This document shows, piece after piece, positions 9,738 to 18,882 of a DNA stretch of 64,000 nt. Source of the DNA: Thermovenabulum sp049701175. Its GTDB lineage: Bacteria; Bacillota; Thermosediminibacteria; Thermosediminibacterales; Thermosediminibacteraceae. Location of the stretch: assembly GCF_049701175.1 (NCBI RefSeq), contig NZ_JBNATW010000006.1, positions 1 through 64,000 of the forward strand. Direction: 5' to 3'. Position 1 is the stretch's first letter. Every line of letters starts with the position of its first letter. Both the position numbers and the translations under genes were made by a program. The notes beneath the pieces are model-generated. The model saw only the letters and a program-made list of their open reading frames with translations, was not told the origin of the DNA and did no database searches.

Positions 9738-12257
9738 ATGGTTTTTAAAGATATAAAATGTCTCTCCGCTAAAGATTATCACTCTACTAAAAATAACATC
9801 AGCACCAAAATCAAAAGAAGTATTTTGACGATTTTATTAATATTAGTATCAATAGTTGATCTATTTTCAATAACCCCCCTCCTTCCTTCCACGCTCGTAT
9901 ACGCTTCCGAAAACGAATATTCTGCTGTCTCCTATGCAGGGGTATTCCAAAAAATTTCCGATTTTCAGGATGTAAAAAACCACTGGGCTGAAGTCCCGAT
10001 AAAAAAGATGTATGCTCTTCTTTTAATGACGGGAGGCGGGAATAGGTTTTACCCCGAAAGGACTATTACAAGAGAGGAGGCCCTTTCGGTTTTAACAAGG
10101 CTTTTTTATGATAAAAAATCAAGTAAACAAAGTTTTACTTCTAACACAACTTCAGAGGTAAAAGCTTCAAACTGGGCAAAGGATAATATTTTAAAAGCAA
10201 AAGAATTGGGGATTATAAGCGATGAAGAATTAAGCTCAACGGATTTTACAAGACCTTCATCAAGGGAGGAGGTCTTTACCTATGCTGCAAAGGCTTTAAA
10301 ATTTCCCGAAGAACAAAATTATAGTGAACCCCTTTCAGTTTTCGAGGACGCACGGGAAATAGACTACCAAAAGGCAGGATATATAGCCTCACTTTATGAA
10401 AAGGGCTATGTTTTTGGAATAAAGGGAAGGATTTATCCTAAAAAGGGTATGACGAGGGCGGAATTTGCCGCCTTTCTGGACAGGTTTATCAATGGCCCCT
10501 CTTCCCCTTACGATTTAAAGGAGGGGAAGGTTACAGGGTCTGATAATAATTACATATACCTGAGGCTTGATACCGGTGAGAATATAAAAATTAATGTTCA
10601 AAAAGGCAAAGGGGATTTTCCAGTCTTAAAAGCTAAAAATCTTTACCTTTCAAAATCTTTAAAAACAAATGATCATGTAAAACTTTTCGTTAAAGATAAT
10701 AGCGTTTTGTTTGCCGAGGTTCTCGGCTCCGGTGAAAGGACAATTACAGGGAGCATAGAAGGCTACATTCCTGAGGAAAGGATTATAAAATTCAAAAACG
10801 GCGATGGGAACATTAAAAATTACTATTTGGTAAATGGGGCACAAGTGTATTACGGTAGTGATAAGGTAAACGAGGATGAAATTCAACCCGGCCTTGAGGC
10901 TAAAATCACCGCTTTTGGAGAAAAGGCTTATGGTGTCTTTATAATAAAAAACCGAGGGCAAGAGCTAAAAGAAAGTATTATTAAGGGTACGGTTCTTTCC
11001 CTAAACGATAACGGCGAGGTTTTAAAGGTAAGTGCTGTTTCCTTTGAAGATGAAGAGAAAACCTATGAAGAATTTTACATCTACCCAGACACCGTGATAA
11101 AAAAATCCGGGCAATATATAGGATTGGACGGCCTCAGCCCAGGGGACGAATTTGAAGCAAGGGTGGTTTTAACGGGGCAGAACAAAAAAGCACTTAGCGT
11201 TGATGTAATTAACAAAGGAAGAATAAAGGCCATATTTAAAGGTAAAATAGCAAAATCCGATTTTACCAATGGTATTGTGCTACAGGATGTGAAAGAATTT
11301 TACTTTGGGAGGTTTTACCCTAAAAGCAATCTTTTAAAAATTAAGATTGATGATGACACAAAGGTTTACGAAAAAGGCGAAGAGATTCCAAAGGATAATA
11401 TTGTAAACCTTTACGGCAGGGAAGTGTACGCGGCGGTGGAAGGTGATGAGGGTAGTTTCAAAGCCTTAAAAGTGGTGGTAAAAAGCGGCGATGAGTACTT
11501 AGAAAACGGCTTTTTTACCCCAAAATGGTCGTTAAATATCCTATCCTTTAGGAATTCTCAAGGCATATTTGACGATTATACCATAGCTTCCTATAAGGAC
11601 GGAGAAGTTTTTCCAGAGGTGCTTGAAGAAGGAAGGGAAGCCTTTGCGGTTTTTAATAAAGAGGGCGAAACGGTAAGAATTCCCATTGTTTATCAACCTG
11701 TTTTTTACGGAAAGGATTTTAAAATAATAAAGGGTAAAATTTACGAAATAGGCGAGGATAAAATAGGAATAAAATACCAAAGAGAGTTTGAGAAAAACGC
11801 TTGGAGTGGTGAAGATTCATCTTTGACTTACCACAACTTAGGGGATTCCCTTTTGGCTATTGATTTTACAAATACTTCTCCTAAGGTTTTGACTAAAGAG
11901 GACTTTGTAAAGGACCGCTTTTACAAAAACTACTACTACAGATGGGCATATGTTCTGAAAAAGAAAGATTCCACAGTTGGCATTGTAATAACCGATGAGC
12001 TAAAGGATGATGTGGTAAGCATAGGCAGGATTTCCTCTATATCAAAACCCGGAGAGACGGTAAGCATCGAAAGGATGATGGATTTTAGCCCCTTTAATAT
12101 GAAGTGGAACTATGATGCTTCTTCTCTGGACTTGGATGTTAGGGGAGCATTGATAGTAAAGGATGAGAGCCTGTACGACTCCTACTACCTAAATCAAGGC
12201 GATAGGGTCTATTTTATAAGGGACAACAACAAAGGTTTAATTATCTTTAAATTTTAG
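9738..12257 (+). CDS. SLH-domain surface protein, large C-terminal region of unknown function
   Basis: An exported 839-residue protein with a long N-terminal signal region (hydrophobic stretch ILTILLILVSIVDLFSI, cleavage probably after YAS near residue 55). Three SLH domains, which bind secondary cell-wall polymer, follow at about residues 75-125 (FQDVKNHWAEVPIKK), 143-195 and 200-252 (TRAEFAAFLDRFI). The remaining 580 residues look beta-rich and match no family I know. The ATG at 9738 has AGGGGAG upstream; a GTG at 9711 is possible but less well placed. It lies 45 nt after the TIG gene and 28 nt before another SLH gene, so the three are probably co-transcribed. Function beyond wall anchoring is inferred. 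Confidence 0.85.
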   Translation: MVFKDIKCLSAKDYHSTKNNISTKIKRSILTILLILVSIVDLFSITPLLPSTLVYASENEYSAVSYAGVFQKISDFQDVKNHWAEVPIKKMYALLLMTGGGNRFYPERTITREEALSVLTRLFYDKKSSKQSFTSNTTSEVKASNWAKDNILKAKELGIISDEELSSTDFTRPSSREEVFTYAAKALKFPEEQNYSEPLSVFEDAREIDYQKAGYIASLYEKGYVFGIKGRIYPKKGMTRAEFAAFLDRFINGPSSPYDLKEGKVTGSDNNYIYLRLDTGENIKINVQKGKGDFPVLKAKNLYLSKSLKTNDHVKLFVKDNSVLFAEVLGSGERTITGSIEGYIPEERIIKFKNGDGNIKNYYLVNGAQVYYGSDKVNEDEIQPGLEAKITAFGEKAYGVFIIKNRGQELKESIIKGTVLSLNDNGEVLKVSAVSFEDEEKTYEEFYIYPDTVIKKSGQYIGLDGLSPGDEFEARVVLTGQNKKALSVDVINKGRIKAIFKGKIAKSDFTNGIVLQDVKEFYFGRFYPKSNLLKIKIDDDTKVYEKGEEIPKDNIVNLYGREVYAAVEGDEGSFKALKVVVKSGDEYLENGFFTPKWSLNILSFRNSQGIFDDYTIASYKDGEVFPEVLEEGREAFAVFNKEGETVRIPIVYQPVFYGKDFKIIKGKIYEIGEDKIGIKYQREFEKNAWSGEDSSLTYHNLGDSLLAIDFTNTSPKVLTKEDFVKDRFYKNYYYRWAYVLKKKDSTVGIVITDELKDDVVSIGRISSISKPGETVSIERMMDFSPFNMKWNYDASSLDLDVRGALIVKDESLYDSYYLNQGDRVYFIRDNNKGLIIFKF

Positions 12258-12285
12258 TTATAAAAAAATTGGAAGGGATATTTAG

Positions 12286-13824
12286 ATGAAAAAATCGGGA
12301 TTTTTTAAAATAAAAACCGCAGTATGTAAAATATTATTAGTGAGTTTAATTTTTATTTTCCCTAAAATTTCCTTTGCCCTTCCAGGCTATGAAGGGGGCA
12401 TAAAAAACGAAGTAGAATATATTGAGCCCCTTTTTATTACGGGTGAGCCGGTTTTGCTGAAGGGTAAGGTGACCGTTTCCGAGGGCAGGGTAAAGGATGG
12501 CAAAAGGCAGGACAGGATAAGCTATAATCTATACAACGAGGATAAAACCATTTTACTAACAAGGAGCCTTACCTTTGATGTAACGATTAGGGAAATAAAG
12601 GAAAAGAAGCAGGTAATAGAGGATGCCGAGATAAGCCGTTTCAGCGAGAATATCACTGTAAAGCGCGGCAAAACGCAGGACAGGTTCAGTTTAATTTCCT
12701 ACTCTTTCTCTTCTTCGCAGGTTACGGATATAGCACCGGCGGTGGACTATTCTTCTCTTAATTTTGGGGGGAGGAAGGTTTACTCAATAAACAGGGATGA
12801 GGGTGAAGTGGTAATAGAGTTTTCCGCAAAGGGTGTGGGGTATTCCAATGCTTTCGGGTCGGTAGAAATAAGAAAGGGGAGTTATATAATAAATTATAAA
12901 AGGAAGGAAAACCAAAAACTTAATATTCCTGCCTTTTTATGGGATGCAAAAATCGATTCGGAGATCTACTGGGAAGTTGTGCGGGATTTAACTTATATAA
13001 AAAACGACCCCAAACTCATAAGCTTTGAAGGAGGATATTTGGAGGAGCAAAAGGAAAGTGCAAAAATAAAGTACTACTACGACCTTCCAAGAATAAAAGA
13101 TGGTGTTCCAGACTCCGCAGGGAGAAATACGGGGACGATAGAAAAACTCTTGGAAACAACCCCAAAAAGTAAACGCACAGAAATCGTAAAGGTATATGAT
13201 TTAAACAACCACTGGGCGAGGGAAGATGCGGAAAAACTAATATCCTTGGGAATAATTGAACAGAAGGGGAATTATTTTTATCCGGACAGTTTTGATAGAA
13301 GGGGAAGTTTTGCTAAAGCTTTGGGTAAACTCATAGATTCTTCAGCGAGGATAGCAAAAATAAAAGAAACCAGTGGGAGAGGGCTTTTAAAAAATTCCAA
13401 TGAAGGTTCCAATAACTCTATATTTGATGATGTTAGTGAAAAGGACAGCGGTTTTGAATATATAGAAAGCCTTTACGAATTCGGGGTTATGGAGGGAACA
13501 GCGTATAAGCTCTTTTCACCTGATAAGACGCTTACAAGGGCGGAAGCAGTGACATCCATAGTTAGGGCACTTGGGCTTATGGATGCAATCAGCGAATATC
13601 CATCAAGCACGGGATTTGCAGATGATGGAAATATACCCCTTTGGGCAAAAAAAGCGGTTTTTATAGCAAGAGACATAGGAATCGTTAAAGGCGACAGGGC
13701 AGGGTGCTTCAGGCCCTACGACCCTCTTACCAAAGCCGAATCGGCAGCCCTTTTAACAAGACTTGTAAAATATTTAAAGGATGACATTAAAAAAGATTTT
13801 GTAAAAAGGAGTTTAAGTTATTAG
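12286..13824 (+). CDS. SLH-domain surface protein (C-terminal SLH)
   Basis: A 512-residue exported protein. The signal peptide ends near PKISFA|LPGYEGG (residue 31). The central region (35-290) is of unknown family. Three SLH domains lie at the C-terminus: about 302-350 (YDLNNHWAREDAEKLISLGI), 379-430 and 443-505 (ADDGNIPLWAKKA, LTKAESAALLTRL). The preceding protein carries its SLH domains at the N-terminus, so the pair is arranged in mirror fashion. It ends the TIG/SLH cluster and is followed by a strong terminator. Role inferred: wall-anchored partner of the two upstream proteins. Confidence 0.85.
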   Translation: MKKSGFFKIKTAVCKILLVSLIFIFPKISFALPGYEGGIKNEVEYIEPLFITGEPVLLKGKVTVSEGRVKDGKRQDRISYNLYNEDKTILLTRSLTFDVTIREIKEKKQVIEDAEISRFSENITVKRGKTQDRFSLISYSFSSSQVTDIAPAVDYSSLNFGGRKVYSINRDEGEVVIEFSAKGVGYSNAFGSVEIRKGSYIINYKRKENQKLNIPAFLWDAKIDSEIYWEVVRDLTYIKNDPKLISFEGGYLEEQKESAKIKYYYDLPRIKDGVPDSAGRNTGTIEKLLETTPKSKRTEIVKVYDLNNHWAREDAEKLISLGIIEQKGNYFYPDSFDRRGSFAKALGKLIDSSARIAKIKETSGRGLLKNSNEGSNNSIFDDVSEKDSGFEYIESLYEFGVMEGTAYKLFSPDKTLTRAEAVTSIVRALGLMDAISEYPSSTGFADDGNIPLWAKKAVFIARDIGIVKGDRAGCFRPYDPLTKAESAALLTRLVKYLKDDIKKDFVKRSLSY

Positions 13825-13850
13825 AGGCCTCTTTTAAGGCCTCTTTTTTA
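13823..13850 (+). terminator. Terminator after the TIG/SLH cluster
   Basis: Stem AGAGGCCT (13823-13830) / AGGCCTCT (13837-13844) followed by a run of T. Confidence 0.85.
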
Positions 13851-13914
13851 TTTTGTTTGCATAAAAAACCTTTACAGGCAAAAAACTATAAAAAAGCTAA
13901 AAAGGGGAAAAAGT

Positions 13915-14112
13915 ATGGAAGTAAAAGATTTTTTGTCTATAACTCATATTATTGTCTTTATTTTATCGGGATTATTTCTTTTATTTATTGATCGCCCTTA
14001 TTTGAAAAAAAAGGGCTATACCAAAGATGAGAAAATCTGCAGGGTTGTAGGTTTTTTCTACGTTTTTGGCATACCCGCAATATACCTGTTGCTTTCTATG
14101 TTTTTTAAATAA
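13915..14112 (+). CDS. Small two-helix membrane protein ahead of the germinant receptor operon
   Basis: 65 residues with two hydrophobic segments (about 9-25 and 45-63) separated by a charged loop (RPYLKKKGYTKDEK). Similar small membrane proteins (CLC_0170-like) occur beside spore genes in Clostridia, but I place it in that family only tentatively. AAGGGG precedes the ATG. It ends 28 nt before gerKA. A GCATA at 13859-13863 resembles a forespore sigma factor -35 element, but no convincing -10 follows. Function unknown; context suggests a germination accessory protein. Confidence 0.7.
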   Translation: MEVKDFLSITHIIVFILSGLFLLFIDRPYLKKKGYTKDEKICRVVGFFYVFGIPAIYLLLSMFFK

Positions 14113-14140
14113 AAAATATAACCGCAAAGGAGGGGACTTA

Positions 14141-15751
14141 TTGAAAGGGCTTTTTAAAAACCTCTTCAAAGGAAAAAAGACAGAAATATACTTTGAAAAA
14201 GATATATCCCCTGACAAATCAAGGAAAATAAAAAAGGATATTAACGAAAATATAAAGATTTTAAACGAGGAGTATTTTATTGACTGTGATGATGTTATAG
14301 TAAGGGAATTTCAAGTAGTCGATGCTTCAGGGAAAAAGCACAAACTTGCGGTGGTATGGATAGATGGCCTTGTAGATAAGAATCTGATTCAGGAGCATGT
14401 GATAAAGGCTCTTATGATATTTGCAAGAAATAGAGCGATATTTCATACAGCAGAGAATTTTTTGGAACAGGTAAAAGAAAGCCTTATAACCGTTGCGGAT
14501 TTAAAGGAATCAGACAATTTCGGCGAAGCGGTGCTCGCAGTATTAAGCGGAGATACCGTGCTTTTGATTGATAAAGCGGAAAAAACTTTGATTATAAGCT
14601 CCCGGGGATGGGAAAAAAGGGGTATTCAGGAGCCTTCTACAGAAGCGGTCATACACGGCCCTAAGGACGGTTTTACGGAGACCTTCAGAGTAAATGTAGC
14701 TCAGGTAAGGAGGAGGATTAAAGACCCGAATCTTAAAGTAAAGACAATTAGGCTGGGCAGGCATACGAGGACCGATGTGGCTATTTTATTCATTCAGGGG
14801 ATTGCAAATCCCAAGATTGTAGAAGAATTTTTAAAAAGGCTTGATAAGGTGGATGTGGAAGGCATATTGGATGCAGGGTATCTCGAGCAGTACATCGAGG
14901 ATTCGTGGGTCTCTCCTTTTCCGCTGTTCAGAAGGACTGAAAGGCCTGATGTGGCAACTGCTGCCCTTTTGGAAGGGTGTGTGGTTTTAATTACTGACAA
15001 TACCCCTTATGCCCTTATAGCACCTGTTACCTTCTGGAGCCTTTTTCATTCAGCTGAGGATTATTATGAGAGGTGGCAAATAGCTGCACTTATAAGGTAT
15101 TTGCGTTTCATAGCTATTTTCACCGCAACTTCGGCTCCTGCCTTTTACGTAGCCTTCGTTTCCTATCATCCCGGGCTTTTGCCCACAGACCTTGCTTTGT
15201 CCATTGGGGCAACAAGGGAAGGTGTACCTTTTTCCGCCACTATTGAAGCCTTAATCATGATGATTGCCTTGGAGCTTTTAAGGGAAGCGGGGGTGAGGCT
15301 GCCCGGGCCCATTGGTCAGACCATCGGTATAGTAGGAGGCCTTATAATAGGAGAAGCAGCGGTGAGGGCAGGTATAGTAAGCCCAATTATGGTTATAATA
15401 ATTGCGGTGAACGCCATTTCATCCTTTGCTATACCAAGCTACAGCGTTGCGATAGGTTTTAGACTTTTAACCTTTATTTTCCTTATACTTTCATCCATAG
15501 CGGGACTTTATGGGATAACTATTGGCTATATATGGCTTACCTTATACCTCAGCACACTAAAAAGCTTCGGAGCTAATTACTTGGACCCCTTCGTGAATTT
15601 AGACCCCGAAAAAATGGAGGACCTCATGGTGAGATTCCCTTTAAGGTACATGACCAAGAGGCCGGACTTTACCCATCCCCTTGATGAGACCACATTGAAT
15701 AAAGACCTGATTTCAAAGATTCCAAGCGGTGATGAAGATGTTGATGGATAA
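14141..15751 (+). CDS. gerKA: Spore germinant receptor subunit A (GerA/GerKA family)
   Basis: Inner spore-membrane subunit of a Ger-type germinant receptor, which triggers germination when nutrients bind. The 536-residue protein has the usual large hydrophilic N-terminal domain (1-290) and a C-terminal membrane domain with about five helices. Recognisable family stretches are SSRGWEKRGIQEP, TEAVIHGPKDGFTE and RRRIKDPNLK. I chose the TTG at 14141 because AAAGGAGGGG (14126-14135) lies just upstream; longer forms run into the previous gene. Its stop overlaps the start of gerKB. A, B and C subunit genes are in the standard order. Confidence 0.93.
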   Translation: MKGLFKNLFKGKKTEIYFEKDISPDKSRKIKKDINENIKILNEEYFIDCDDVIVREFQVVDASGKKHKLAVVWIDGLVDKNLIQEHVIKALMIFARNRAIFHTAENFLEQVKESLITVADLKESDNFGEAVLAVLSGDTVLLIDKAEKTLIISSRGWEKRGIQEPSTEAVIHGPKDGFTETFRVNVAQVRRRIKDPNLKVKTIRLGRHTRTDVAILFIQGIANPKIVEEFLKRLDKVDVEGILDAGYLEQYIEDSWVSPFPLFRRTERPDVATAALLEGCVVLITDNTPYALIAPVTFWSLFHSAEDYYERWQIAALIRYLRFIAIFTATSAPAFYVAFVSYHPGLLPTDLALSIGATREGVPFSATIEALIMMIALELLREAGVRLPGPIGQTIGIVGGLIIGEAAVRAGIVSPIMVIIIAVNAISSFAIPSYSVAIGFRLLTFIFLILSSIAGLYGITIGYIWLTLYLSTLKSFGANYLDPFVNLDPEKMEDLMVRFPLRYMTKRPDFTHPLDETTLNKDLISKIPSGDEDVDG

Positions 15752-16829
15752 CGAAAAGATATCTACGAGGCAAGCGATAGTATTTTTAATTAGCGTTGCC
15801 GTAGGTGTGGGGATATTAAGCCTCCCAAGGCAGGTGGATGAAAAAGCAGGGCAGGACGGATGGATTTCTATTATCATAGGCGGAATATTCACTTTGATAG
15901 GAAGTATCATTGTGGCAGCGGTGGTTTCACGACAAAAAAAAGATGTAGTAAAAATAACCGAAGATCTTATGGGAAAATTTGCATCAATAGTAGTTGGTAT
16001 GTTTTACATAGTGTACTTCATAGTGATGGCAGCGGTTGTAAATCAAACTTTTGCAGAGGTTTCGAATCTTTATCTTCTGGAAAATACACCCAAGGAGTTT
16101 ACCATTATCACAATGTTATTATTAGTTTTTTATGCATGCAGGATAGGAATAGAACCCACCGTAAGAGCTATTATGATACTCTTTCCCTTTGCCACTTTTT
16201 TATTTATTTTTATAATCTTCACCTGTCTTTCAAGAGCAAAAATTGATGAAATACTGCCTTTTTTTTCAACACCTGTGAATAAAATTTTTACTGCCTCCTT
16301 TGAGAGCCTTTTCAGTTTGGAAGGCTTTGAATTACTTTTAGTACTTGGGCCTTATCTTAGAAGGCCAGAAAAGGCAAAGAAAATAGTGATTATTTACACT
16401 GAAATTGTTACCTTCTTTTATGTATTTATAACTCTAGTCACTTTTATGGTCCTCGGCAAAAACGAAACCAAACTCTTCAAATGGCCTGTATTCATGATGA
16501 TAAAGGGTATTACAGCACCTGGAGAGATTTTTGAGAGAATGGATGCAATAGCTATCTCCATATGGGTTATAGAAATATTCACAACAGTCGTAGCCTATTA
16601 TTTTGCTGCAATACAAATATTAAAATCCTTATTAGGACTTAAAGAGCAAAGGTATATAGGAGGTATTCTTTTCCCTCTTTTTTACTTTATTACAAATATG
16701 CCCAAAAATTTCACTGAAAACCAGATAATAGCTGGTTTTGCAAATTACCTTATTTACCCTGCAGCCTTTATTATCCCGCTTTTGGTTTATATAATTAGTA
16801 TTTTCAAAAAGACGGGTGAGGAGTCATGA
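15744..16829 (+). CDS. gerKB: Spore germinant receptor subunit B, permease-like (GerKB)
   Basis: About 361 residues with some ten transmembrane helices, of the endospore germination permease family (APC superfamily). It begins DNEKISTRQAIVFLISVAVG, with the early motif GILSLPRQV typical of GerB proteins. It probably forms the germinant-binding part of the receptor. Several overlapping starts exist (GTG 15729, ATG 15732, 15738, 15744); I give the last, but 15732 is equally possible. It overlaps gerKA at its 5' end and gerKC by 4 nt (ATGA). Confidence 0.92.
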   Translation: MDNEKISTRQAIVFLISVAVGVGILSLPRQVDEKAGQDGWISIIIGGIFTLIGSIIVAAVVSRQKKDVVKITEDLMGKFASIVVGMFYIVYFIVMAAVVNQTFAEVSNLYLLENTPKEFTIITMLLLVFYACRIGIEPTVRAIMILFPFATFLFIFIIFTCLSRAKIDEILPFFSTPVNKIFTASFESLFSLEGFELLLVLGPYLRRPEKAKKIVIIYTEIVTFFYVFITLVTFMVLGKNETKLFKWPVFMMIKGITAPGEIFERMDAIAISIWVIEIFTTVVAYYFAAIQILKSLLGLKEQRYIGGILFPLFYFITNMPKNFTENQIIAGFANYLIYPAAFIIPLLVYIISIFKKTGEES

Positions 16830-17944
16830 AAAAGTTTATTAGGGTTTCAATAATTATTACCCTCTTATTTTTTTTATCGGGATGCTGGGATATGGTGGAT
16901 ATAGACAAGAGAATATTTATAGGAAATGTGGGGATAGACAAAAAAGAAGATAAGTACCTTTTTACTTTTACCTATCCCATCGTTAGAAAGCTCGTTGGCG
17001 GAGAAGGGGGAGGAGGTGGTGGCGGACAGGGAAAAAACATCTATGTAATAAAAACTGAGGCACGGTCTTTGACAGAGGCTATAAGCTTAATAGCTCACAG
17101 GACGAGCAGGAGAATAAATTTTGACCACTCAAGGAATATTATCATAGGGGAGGAATTGGCAAGGGATGGAATAAAAGAAATAATAGACAGTTTAGAAAGA
17201 AATCCGCAGACAAACAGGAGGAGCTATTTGATAATTGCTAAGGATAGGGCAGAGAAAATATTAAGCAAAGAGAATGACCAAGAGATTTTGCTCGCTTATT
17301 ATATTGAATACCTTTTTAAATCAAAACAGAATCCTGGTGATTATGTTGATAGAGATTTTTCAGAGGTTATGGAGCAAATACATTCATTAAAAGGTGATGC
17401 TTTAATGCCTGTTATAACAGTAGCAGGAAAGGATCTTGATGCAAACGGCGGGGCGGTTATAAAGGACTATAGGCTAATAGGTTATTTAAATACGGAAGAA
17501 GTGAGGGGGATAAACATACTACTGGGAAAAGCTATGCAAACGATTACCGCCTTTGATATTGATGGCACTAAATTAGCTGTTTGTGAAATAAAAAGTGCAA
17601 GATCAACGCCGGTACTTTTGAAAGCCCAAGAAGTACCTGTTATAAGGTATGACATAGAAGTAGCTGCTTCACTTCGGGAGATTCATTCCGATAAAATAGG
17701 CAAAAGGGGGTTAAAAGAGCTTCAGGAAGGCTTTGCAAAAGAGATAAAAAAACAGATAGAAGCGGGTTTAAATAGAGTCCAAAAGGATTACAAAGTGGAT
17801 GTCATTGGAGTGGGGGAATATTTATATAAAAGAAAACCAAAAATATGGGAAAAATATGAGAAGGATTGGGAGGAAATATTCCCTGATGTAGAGATAATAG
17901 TAAATCCAAAGGTAAAATTTATAAACCTCGGCCCTGTAATATGA
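16826..17944 (+). CDS. gerKC: Spore germinant receptor subunit C, lipoprotein (GerKC)
   Basis: A 372-residue lipoprotein with signal peptide and lipobox LSGC (cysteine at about residue 21), followed by WDMVDIDKRIFIGNVGID, a hallmark of Ger(x)C proteins. It acts on the outer face of the inner spore membrane with subunits A and B. Odd feature: a run of glycines (GGEGGGGGGGQG, about residues 57-68) after YPIVRKLV, where family members have a short linker. It starts in a 4-nt overlap with gerKB and ends in a terminator stem. Confidence 0.93.
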   Translation: MKKFIRVSIIITLLFFLSGCWDMVDIDKRIFIGNVGIDKKEDKYLFTFTYPIVRKLVGGEGGGGGGGQGKNIYVIKTEARSLTEAISLIAHRTSRRINFDHSRNIIIGEELARDGIKEIIDSLERNPQTNRRSYLIIAKDRAEKILSKENDQEILLAYYIEYLFKSKQNPGDYVDRDFSEVMEQIHSLKGDALMPVITVAGKDLDANGGAVIKDYRLIGYLNTEEVRGINILLGKAMQTITAFDIDGTKLAVCEIKSARSTPVLLKAQEVPVIRYDIEVAASLREIHSDKIGKRGLKELQEGFAKEIKKQIEAGLNRVQKDYKVDVIGVGEYLYKRKPKIWEKYEKDWEEIFPDVEIIVNPKVKFINLGPVI

Positions 17945-17962
17945 TTAGGGCTTTTATTTTTG
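17931..17962 (+). terminator. Terminator at the end of the ger operon
   Basis: Stem GCCCT (17931-17935) / AGGGC (17947-17951) followed by TTTTATTTTT. The 5' arm overlaps the last codons of gerKC. Confidence 0.6.
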
Positions 17963-18008
17963 GGGAATAATTCTATTTGAAGGGAAAATATAAGGGGAGA
18001 GGTATAAA

Positions 18009-18638
18009 ATGAAAAGGATTAAAAGGGTTTGCCTTTGCCTTGCTGTAATACTTTTGGCAAGCTTTTTGGCGATTGTGTTTGCTGGTTTTGCGGTTAAAAA
18101 CGATGAGGAATACGTGCACAAAGGTGTAATTAGGCTTCACGTAGTGGCAAACAGCGACCTCAACGAAGATCAGGAATTGAAGTTAAAGGTAAGGGATGCA
18201 GTTTTGGAAAACCTTACTCCTGCATTGAAAAATGTAAAAAATCAGGAGGAAGGGAGAGATTACATAATTACCCATCTTAAAGAGATTGAAGGTATTGCAG
18301 AAAAGGAAGTAATAAAATACGGAAAAGATTACGATGTAAAGGCGTATTACGGTGTTTTTCCCTTTCCTCCCAAAAAATACGGGCTTTTGTATTTCCCTGC
18401 TGGAAATTACGAGGCTTTGAGGATAGTCATAGGTAAGGGAGAAGGCCAAAACTGGTGGTGCGTGCTTTTCCCACCCCTTTGCTTTGTGGATATAGCTAAA
18501 AAGGACATTTTAGATAAAGATGAAATTTTGACTGAAGGCAAAAAAATGGAGATCACCTTTAAATTAAAATCCAAAGAAGTGCTGGAAATGGCTTTAAAGC
18601 GCCTAAAAGAAGGGGCGAAGCTTGCCTTTAAAAAATAA
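18009..18638 (+). CDS. spoIIR: Stage II sporulation protein R
   Basis: SpoIIR is made in the forespore and secreted into the intermembrane space, where it activates SpoIIGA to process pro-sigma-E in the mother cell. The 209-residue protein has a signal sequence (residues 7-27) and the signature IRLHVVANSDLNEDQELKLK, KVRDAVLE, and NWWCVLFPPLCFVD in the C-terminal third. RBS AAGGGGAGAGG precedes the ATG. It is a single gene between the ger operon and the decarboxylase. Confidence 0.95.
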   Translation: MKRIKRVCLCLAVILLASFLAIVFAGFAVKNDEEYVHKGVIRLHVVANSDLNEDQELKLKVRDAVLENLTPALKNVKNQEEGRDYIITHLKEIEGIAEKEVIKYGKDYDVKAYYGVFPFPPKKYGLLYFPAGNYEALRIVIGKGEGQNWWCVLFPPLCFVDIAKKDILDKDEILTEGKKMEITFKLKSKEVLEMALKRLKEGAKLAFKK

Positions 18639-18814
18639 ATTTAAGTTTTATATACTTAGCCATAAAAAAGTCTATTATTTATTATTAATGGTGATTAATC
18701 TACTCTATTAATGGTTATAGGCTATACGCTTTACTATATTCCTTTTTAGAGCTTTTTATTCTTTTTTTCGCCCATATTTCACAAAAAATTAACATTTTGT
18801 TTGGAAATTGTTTA

Positions 18815-18843
18815 TTGAAATTTAAAAAAATATATGCTTTAAT
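18815..18843 (+). promoter_or_regulatory. Candidate SigA promoter for the decarboxylase gene
   Basis: TTGAAA (18815-18820), 17-bp spacer, TTTAAT (18838-18843). It lies 40 nt before the start codon in an otherwise featureless AT-rich 230-bp gap after spoIIR. Confidence 0.5.
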
Positions 18844-18882
18844 ATGTTTGTTTAAATAACCAGAGGGAGTGTGAATCATGAG

